The translations under genes were made by a program, and so were the position numbers. The notes below the pieces were generated by a model that was not told the DNA's origin, searched no databases, and saw nothing but the letters and a program-made list of their open reading frames with translations. This document shows positions 62,301-64,000 of a stretch of DNA of 64,000 nucleotides, piece by piece (positions within the stretch are counted from its first letter, which is position 1; the number at the start of each line of letters is the position of its first letter). Location: assembly GCA_037176705.1 (NCBI GenBank), contig CM073887.1, positions 61,465,001 through 61,529,000 on the forward strand. Reading direction: 5' to 3'. This DNA comes from Molossus alvarezi. Its lineage: Eukaryota > Chordata > Mammalia > Chiroptera > Molossidae.

Positions 62301-63633
62301 GAGTTGTCAGAGCTTCACTGCAGAACAGGGATTCGAAACCAGGCCAGTTCTGCCCCCCAGGGCACACTCAACAATGTCACCACTGACATTTGATTGTCAC
62401 CTCTGGGGGGATGGGTACAACTAGCATCTGGTGGATCAAGGCCAGGATGCTGCTCAACATCCTACAATACAGTACAGAGGATGAAACCACCTCCGAAAAT
62501 GACCTGCAGTGTCAGCAATGCTGCTGAGAAGCCCTGGAGGAGAGAGGAACTGGCCTGGAGGGCGAGAGGAAGGCAGGCGGGTGAGCAAGTGTTTGTAGAT
62601 GGAGCAGAGCAGGGGACATGAGGAGGCAGGAGAGTGAGGAGAACCTGGATGTGAACACCATGATTAGTTAACTTAGAAGGTGAGACTCAGAGGTGGGCCA
62701 GGTAGGAGGCCACCCTTGTACTCCCAGAAAGGATGAAGGTTGTAGAATTGCTGAAAGTTAGAGAAAAACCCTCTTTCAAATCCCTGCTGTGGCATGCCTG
62801 CCTCCTGAACATCCACTCCTTGCTAGCATCCCCCCAGTAACAGGGAGCTCACCCCTCATTAGGCCCCCAGTATGGTGTCTGGGAGGCTTAGGGTTGTGGG
62901 TGGCGTCTGCAGTCCTGTCTGGCATCTTCTCTGTAGCCCCAGGACTTTAGACCATCAGGAGTTCTCCCCACAATAAGTCTTACTCCCAGTTTTTGATCGA
63001 GTTCCTCCCCTGGGAAGGCCCAAGAGGCCCAGGGCAGCATCTCAGCCATATCTTTCTCACACTCACTCCCAGACCTGAGGCCCGTACCTGCCGACCTTAC
63101 AGCCATGGAGGGCCCGGCAGCTCGACCCCGGAGACCCCACTCCAGGAAGGTGTCCTGCCCCTTCATGAACAGCAACGGGGATCTGGTAGGGTGAGGGAGC
63201 ATGGCAGGAGCTGGGCTGGGGTTGCCTCCAGGATCAGCATCAGGACATTGCTCCTTGGGTGTTTACAACCCAGCCTATCTCCTTCCCTTCCAGTCTCATT
63301 CTCTGAGCTCCTCCCCACTGGGCTCTTCAGTCCCCAGCACTGTCCCAGAACGTTCCAGCTTCTCATCCCAGGCAGGACACGGTACATGTGGGTTTCACCT
63401 TCTCTGGTCTGGGGTGGGGGCTAAGTGATACAATAGAGGCTCTATTGGCAGAGGGCAGGTTCTGGAGCCTGAAACCTGTGCTCACTCTCTCTGACTGCCC
63501 TTTATTCCCTCCTGACCGCCCCAGGAATCTCCCGGGGCCCGAGCCCTGTGGTCCTGGGTTCACAGGATGCCCTGCCCGTGGCCACCGTCTTCACTGAGTA
63601 TGTCCATGCCTACTTCCGTGGCCACAGCCCTAG
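43723..63633 (+). CDS. FCHO1: FCHO1, F-BAR and mu-homology endocytic adaptor (3' end beyond window)
   Basis: Join of 20 coding exons: 43723-43749, 48556-48647, 49635-49709, 50870-51011, 55077-55229, 55476-55580, 56662-56760, 56854-56950, 57876-57920, 58033-58111, 58848-58872, 58992-59049, 59535-59713, 59798-59822, 60193-60244, 60814-60905, 61324-61599, 63073-63185, 63294-63381, 63525-63633. Total 1,931 nt (643 codons plus 2 nt), in frame throughout. Residues 1 to ~275 are the F-BAR ([20 protein letters not shown]; coiled segments in exons 5-8); then a disordered linker with [20 protein letters not shown] and [16 protein letters not shown]; the mu-homology domain only begins ([18 protein letters not shown]). 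Family knowledge: it bends plasma membrane, recruits EPS15/intersectin and activates AP-2 at nascent clathrin pits; human loss causes a T-cell immunodeficiency. Eighteen of the 19 internal introns are spliced at GT/GC-AG sites and one appears to be AT-AC. No disabling change is seen. Confidence 0.96.
43880..44050 (+). repeat. MIR fragments, forward then reverse
   Basis: CTTTGTGACCTTGGGCAAGT (forward) is followed by GAGACTGAGGCTCAGAGTAG (reverse). Confidence 0.65.
44229..44489 (-). mobile_element. Bat tRNA-related SINE, type A
   Basis: TTTTAATCCTCTCTCAAGGA at left, GAGCCAAACCAGCCAGGGCA at right. Confidence 0.9.
44725..44900 (+). repeat. Old interspersed repeat, family not named
   Basis: CAGCAAAGCATTCCAGGCAC, AGGGAACAGCCTGAATAAAA, AGCCCAGAGGTGTGACACTG; same class as at 34600. 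Confidence 0.4.
44926..44955 (+). promoter_or_regulatory. Tandem RFX X-box-like motifs in FCHO1 5' intron
   Basis: GTTGCTAGACAAC, a 2-nt gap, then GTTGCCCCTAGCAAC: two inverted-half-site motifs of RFX type head to tail. Confidence 0.4.
45345..45500 (+). repeat. MIR SINE
   Basis: AGTCCTTGGGCCGGTGACTG, AAAGCCTCAGTTTCCCCATC. Confidence 0.8.
45501..46019. other. FCHO1 intron DNA, unassigned
   Basis: Old interspersed-repeat resemblance near 45650-45740 only; no exon. Confidence 0.4.
46020..46160 (-). repeat. MIR SINE, reverse
   Basis: GTCCCCATTTGTCAGATGAG, GACACTGAGATCCAGAGAGA. Confidence 0.8.
46277..46527 (-). mobile_element. Bat tRNA-related SINE, type A
   Basis: TTTAATCCTCACCCGAGGAC at left, GAGCCAAACTGGCCAGGGCT at right; TGAGAAGGTTCTT on both sides is an exact target duplication. 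Confidence 0.96.
46528..47447. other. FCHO1 intron DNA, mostly unassigned
   Basis: An old interspersed-repeat piece near 46670-46800 (TGGGCAATAGGGAGCCATCG) and nothing else I can name. Confidence 0.4.
47448..47675 (-). mobile_element. Bat tRNA-related SINE, type A
   Basis: TAAATCCTCACCCGAGGACA at left, CAGCCAAACCGGCCAGGGCT at right; CTGCCCC on both sides. Confidence 0.93.
47676..48555. other. FCHO1 intron DNA before coding exon 2, unassigned
   Basis: A weak old-LINE tail near 47860-47940; an RFX-like GTTGCTAGATAAC at about 48493. No exon. Confidence 0.4.
48556..48647 (+). CDS. FCHO1: FCHO1 coding exon 2
   Basis: CTTTGCAG acceptor, GTGAGT donor; encodes [20 protein letters not shown] through FIRE. 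Phase 2 exit. Confidence 0.96.
48648..49634. other. FCHO1 intron between coding exons 2 and 3
   Basis: No named repeat. It contains a palindromic RFX-like GTTGCATAGCAAC at 49030-49042. Confidence 0.45.
49635..49709 (+). CDS. FCHO1: FCHO1 coding exon 3
   Basis: CCTACCCAG acceptor, GTGAGT donor; encodes [24 protein letters not shown]. Phase 2 exit. Confidence 0.96.
50600..50800 (+). repeat. MIR SINE
   Basis: GGCCTGAATTTAAATCCCAG, CCTCAGTTCCCCATCTGTCC, AGGGCCTGGCACACAGTAGG. Confidence 0.85.
50870..51011 (+). CDS. FCHO1: FCHO1 coding exon 4
   Basis: TATCTCCAG acceptor, GTGTGT donor; encodes [20 protein letters not shown] through QLKMHKK in the F-BAR helices. Confidence 0.96.
51290..51490 (-). 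repeat. MER-type hAT relic, reverse
   Basis: GCCAGTAAATAAAGTTTTAT, GCACAAAGCCATGTCCATTT, GAAAATGCTTGCTAACCCCT: the reverse of the family at 25335 and 32705. Confidence 0.65.
51665..51906 (+). mobile_element. Bat tRNA-related SINE, type B, long AAAT tail
   Basis: GCCCCACTGGTGTGGCTCAG head; AAAATCAATAAAAGAAAAAT tail then AAAT repeats decaying to GAAT. Confidence 0.92.
51915..52131 (+). mobile_element. Bat tRNA-related SINE, type B
   Basis: AGCCCTGGCTGGTGTGGCTC head; CTCTCAAAATAAAATTTC tail. Confidence 0.9.
52239..52518 (+). mobile_element. Bat tRNA-related SINE, type A, CT-expanded
   Basis: AGCTCTGGCTGGTTTAGTCC head; (CT)n at about 52396-52437; GTCCTCAGTGAGGATTAATA tail. Confidence 0.9.
52519..52978 (+). 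mobile_element. Bat SINE type B, split by a later SINE
   Basis: Outer halves 52519-52664 and 52908-52978. GCCTGGCCGGTGTGGCTCAG head; CTCTAAAATCCATACAGAAA tail. Confidence 0.9.
52665..52907 (-). mobile_element. Bat SINE type A nested in type B
   Basis: Flanked by an exact 19-bp duplication CTCTCTCATTGATGTTTCT (52646-52664, 52908-52926) made of host SINE sequence. Confidence 0.96.
52995..53245 (+). mobile_element. Bat SINE type A
   Basis: AGCCCTGGCTGATGTGGCTC head; ATATCCTTGGGTGAGGATTT tail, into which the next two copies inserted. Confidence 0.9.
53262..53468 (-). mobile_element. Bat SINE type A, nested in the preceding tail
   Basis: GAGCCAAACTGTCCAGGGCT at right. CTTGGGTGAGGATTTA occurs at 53233 and again at 53689, bracketing this copy plus the next. 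Confidence 0.85.
53469..53688 (-). mobile_element. Bat SINE type A with T25 run
   Basis: Long T run (about 53469-53493) at left, GAGCCAAACCGGCCAGGCTT at right. Confidence 0.88.
53721..54000 (+). mobile_element. Bat SINE type A, young
   Basis: CGCCCTGGCCGGTTTGGCTC head; ATCCTCGGGTGAGGATAAAA tail; AAAAAATAATAATAATT on both sides is the target duplication. Confidence 0.95.
54268..54379 (-). mobile_element. Bat SINE, older type C, truncated
   Basis: GCTGTTCCACTTATTTATGC, ATTCATTGGTTGATTCTTGT, GTGCCCTAATCAGGC; the head is lost. Confidence 0.7.
54409..54656 (-). mobile_element. Bat SINE type A
   Basis: TTATCCTCACCCAAGGACAT at left, GAGCCAAACCAGCCAAGGCA at right. Confidence 0.92.
54664..54887 (-). 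mobile_element. Bat SINE type B
   Basis: T/A run at left, GAGCCACACTGGCCAGGACA at right. AAATATTACCT at 54392 and 54887 brackets this and the preceding copy. Confidence 0.9.
55077..55229 (+). CDS. FCHO1: FCHO1 coding exon 5
   Basis: CCCTCGCAG acceptor, GTGGGC donor; 51 codons including [20 protein letters not shown]. Separated from exon 4 by a 4-kb SINE-packed intron. Confidence 0.96.
55446..55464 (+). repeat. C19 homopolymer upstream of FCHO1 exon 6
   Basis: Nineteen consecutive C, ending 11 nt before the acceptor at 55475. Confidence 0.9.
55476..55580 (+). CDS. FCHO1: FCHO1 coding exon 6
   Basis: Acceptor CATGCATCCTAG preceded by a 19-C run; donor GTAAGA. Encodes [20 protein letters not shown] through DSAR. 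Confidence 0.96.
55735..55880 (+). repeat. MIR SINE
   Basis: GTGCCTTGGTTTTCCCACCT, CTAGCTCACAGAGTTGTGAA. Confidence 0.85.
55955..56080 (+). repeat. MIR fragment
   Basis: CTGGGTTCTAGTCCAGCCTC, TACCTCTCTGGGTCTGTATC. Confidence 0.55.
56312..56413 (+). repeat. (TG)n repeat with CG-containing end
   Basis: Alternating TG repeat with a few interruptions, ending TGTGCGCGCGTGCGTGTGCA; Z-DNA-prone. In FCHO1 intron 6. Confidence 0.95.
56662..56760 (+). CDS. FCHO1: FCHO1 coding exon 7
   Basis: CTGCCTCAG acceptor, GTGAGG donor; encodes [20 protein letters not shown] through VQIGQ. Confidence 0.96.
56854..56950 (+). CDS. FCHO1: FCHO1 coding exon 8
   Basis: TGCCCAG acceptor, GTGAGT donor; encodes [20 protein letters not shown] through GQEKP, the end of the F-BAR core. 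Confidence 0.96.
57000..57110 (+). repeat. MIR fragment
   Basis: TGGGTCTCAGTTTCCTCATC, TGAAAAATGGGCTGATGACA. Confidence 0.8.
57235..57430 (+). repeat. MIR SINE
   Basis: GACCTGGGTTCAAAACTTTT, TGTTTCTTCATCTGTAAAGT, ACCTGGCACATGGTAAGAAT. Confidence 0.85.
57440..57690 (+). repeat. L2-like fragment
   Basis: CCCTGCTTCTGCTCACATAC, CCATGGCTCCCCATCTCTCT. Assignment by general resemblance. Confidence 0.35.
57876..57920 (+). CDS. FCHO1: FCHO1 coding exon 9 (45 nt; GC donor)
   Basis: TGTCTCAG acceptor; encodes [14 protein letters not shown]. The donor is GCAAGT, not GT; joining to 58033 restores QEAMKRLRG as in the family. Confidence 0.93.
57921..58032 (+). other. FCHO1: FCHO1 intron 9: GC-AG type
   Basis: A 112-nt intron with donor AAG|GCAAGT and acceptor CCTTAG. 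Apart from the C at +2 the donor is a perfect U1 match, as usual for GC-AG introns. Confidence 0.88.
58033..58111 (+). CDS. FCHO1: FCHO1 coding exon 10
   Basis: TTAACCTTAG acceptor, GTGAGG donor; encodes [20 protein letters not shown] and EPPTA. Confidence 0.94.
58135..58770 (+). repeat. Degenerate minisatellite in FCHO1 intron 10
   Basis: About 18-20 imperfect units of roughly 28-31 bp around the core CCAAGGCTAGCCCAGGATT with a T/C-rich second half. Best-matching units start near 58141, 58257, 58315, 58370, 58540 and 58571. It fills most of the intron between exons 10 and 11. Confidence 0.75.
58848..58872 (+). CDS. FCHO1: FCHO1 coding exon 11 (25-nt microexon)
   Basis: TTATCTGCAG acceptor, GTGAGT donor; encodes VDTSGPDSG, aligning with the family's V-D-x-x-x-P-D-S-G. 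Confidence 0.88.
58992..59049 (+). CDS. FCHO1: FCHO1 coding exon 12 (U12-type donor)
   Basis: CCTCCCAG acceptor; encodes [19 protein letters not shown]. It ends AAC A directly before ATATCCTCCT; there is no GT at this point. Confidence 0.9.
59050..59534 (+). other. FCHO1: FCHO1 intron 12: apparent U12-type AT-AC intron
   Basis: A 485-nt intron that begins ATATCCTC and ends GCGCAC. A U12 branch-site-like CCCCTTGAC lies at 59516-59524, with the presumed branch A 11 nt before the intron end. Only this joint restores the conserved N-S-T-A-E-P-S-R-F. Confidence 0.85.
59260..59490 (+). repeat. Old interspersed repeat, family not named
   Basis: GAGGGCTTCCTGGAAGAAGA, GCTTGTGCAAAGGCTTGGAT, CTGCAGGGCCTCAAAGGGTT, GGGATGTGGTCAGATTTGAG. 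It lies inside the AT-AC intron. Confidence 0.5.
59535..59713 (+). CDS. FCHO1: FCHO1 coding exon 13 (U12-type AC acceptor)
   Basis: Begins right after GCGCAC. Joined to exon 12 it reads [20 protein letters not shown], the family sequence, then [20 protein letters not shown]; donor GTGAGG. Confidence 0.92.
59798..59822 (+). CDS. FCHO1: FCHO1 coding exon 14 (25-nt microexon)
   Basis: TGTCCACAG acceptor, GTGAGT donor; encodes GTMKRQSS. Confidence 0.93.
59880..60030 (+). repeat. MIR SINE
   Basis: AGTCCCAGCTCTGCTGTGTG, CACTCAGTCTCCTCTTCTAT. Confidence 0.85.
60193..60244 (+). CDS. FCHO1: FCHO1 coding exon 15
   Basis: CTCTCGTAG acceptor, GTGAGT donor; encodes [17 protein letters not shown]. Confidence 0.93.
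60590..60775 (+). repeat. Old interspersed repeat, family not named
   Basis: GAGCTGAGCCCTGAGGAGAA, AGCAGCATGTGCAAAGGCCC. Confidence 0.45.
60814..60905 (+). CDS. FCHO1: FCHO1 coding exon 16
   Basis: GGTTCCCAG acceptor, GTGATG donor; encodes [20 protein letters not shown] and [10 protein letters not shown]. Confidence 0.95.
60906..61323. other. FCHO1 intron 16, G-rich, nothing recognised
   Basis: No repeat named; no exon. Confidence 0.45.
61324..61599 (+). CDS. FCHO1: FCHO1 coding exon 17
   Basis: TTTCCCCCCAG acceptor, GTAAGT donor; encodes [29 protein letters not shown] and a Pro/Ser-rich linker. Confidence 0.95.
61600..62319. other. FCHO1 intron 17, first part, unassigned
   Basis: G-rich old sequence; no exon seen. 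Confidence 0.4.
62320..62545 (+). repeat. MER-type hAT relic
   Basis: CCCCCCAGGGCACACTCAAC, TTTGATTGTCACCTCTGGGG, CTAGCATCTGGTGGATCAAG, GCTGCTCAACATCCTACAAT. Confidence 0.65.
62546..63072. other. FCHO1 intron 17, last part, unassigned
   Basis: No exon or named repeat. Confidence 0.4.
63073..63185 (+). CDS. FCHO1: FCHO1 coding exon 18
   Basis: CTCACTCCCAG acceptor, GTAGGG donor; encodes [20 protein letters not shown] and [15 protein letters not shown]. Confidence 0.94.
63294..63381 (+). CDS. FCHO1: FCHO1 coding exon 19
   Basis: CCCTTCCAG acceptor, GTACAT donor (weak); encodes [20 protein letters not shown] and SSFSSQAGH. Confidence 0.93.
63525..63633 (+). CDS. FCHO1: FCHO1 coding exon 20 (last exon in window)
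   Basis: ACCGCCCCAG acceptor, GTATGC donor; encodes [20 protein letters not shown] and [15 protein letters not shown], the first strand of the mu-homology domain. Remaining exons lie beyond 64000. Confidence 0.95.
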
Positions 63634-64000
63634 GTATGCGGTGCTGGGGGACAGTATGGACAGTGAGAGGCAAACAGGGCTCCCTGGGGGCTGTGTCTGG
63701 GTTCCAGCAGGGACAGCCTTCAGATGTGTTTCATGACCCACTTTACCATGGAAGGGCCTCGAACACTAAGCTGGACAACAAGGCCCCTCTCCTTAAGGGC
63801 AGTGGGAGCAACAGAGGGCATTGGAACAGGGCTAGGCATTGTGTGTGGTCACAGTTTAGAGGAACTCCTGCAGCTACTGTGGGCATCAACCTGAGGGAGG
63901 AGACCGGAGACCAGTCCCATGGAGGAGGTGGGTGAAGGGTGAACTGAGGGACCAGGGATAGTCTGGGGGCAATGCCCAGAAGAAAAGAACTTCAAGTCAA
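63634..64000. other. FCHO1 intron 20, cut by window end
   Basis: No further exon before the end of the window. Confidence 0.6.

Noticed and set aside
1..64000. CRISPR arrays, bacterial operons, phage or plasmid features
   Set aside because: The window is clearly vertebrate; repeats are dispersed or simple, with no regular spacer arrangement.

Overview
The window is mammalian nuclear DNA, almost certainly from a bat. Two vertebrate genes with introns can be read exon by exon on the + strand. The DNA around them is full of tRNA-related SINEs that begin with GCCCTGGCCGGTTTGGCTCA-like or GCCTGGCTGGTGTGGCTCAG-like heads, the VES-type SINEs typical of yangochiropteran bats. The bat family cannot be fixed from this window.

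Layout: (1) 1-10.5 kb is intergenic. It holds old L1 fragments, SINEs, a nearly full-length ORF2-less LINE (HAL1-like, 4507-6824) and a second, internally deleted HAL1-like copy on the - strand (8048-9327). (2) 10.6-27.8 kb is the complete MAP1S gene: CpG-island promoter, 7 coding exons, 1,062 codons plus stop, and an AATAAA signal. Its 9.2-kb intron 5 is a stack of nested repeats: old L1, bat SINEs, and a NUTF2 processed pseudogene (22983-23831) landed inside an antisense L1. (3) 27.8-37 kb is intergenic. It includes an old LTR split first by a SINE and then by a third HAL1-like element (29316-31758, - strand). (4) From 37.3 kb to the window end is FCHO1, cut off by the window: a CpG-rich first (noncoding) exon region, a possible alternative 5' exon near 40.6 kb, a start-codon exon at 43.6-43.75 kb, and 19 further coding exons up to 63633. 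These encode the whole F-BAR domain, the linker and the very start of the mu-homology domain. The rest of the mu-homology domain lies beyond 64000.

The order MAP1S then FCHO1, both in the same direction, matches human chromosome 19p13.11. The two proteins are not known to share a pathway: MAP1S is a microtubule- and autophagosome-associated MAP1 family protein, and FCHO1 is an early clathrin-coated-pit organiser.

Most notable observations: three ORF2-less HAL1-like LINEs of matching architecture; an apparent U12-type AT-AC intron (59050-59534) and a GC-AG intron (57921-58032) in FCHO1; a degenerate ~28-31-bp minisatellite in an FCHO1 intron; a 19-C homopolymer as the polypyrimidine tract of one FCHO1 exon; and a pile of nested SINEs between FCHO1 coding exons 5 and 6. 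I found no new protein-coding system. All family assignments come from reading the sequence and remembered family knowledge; no search was run.
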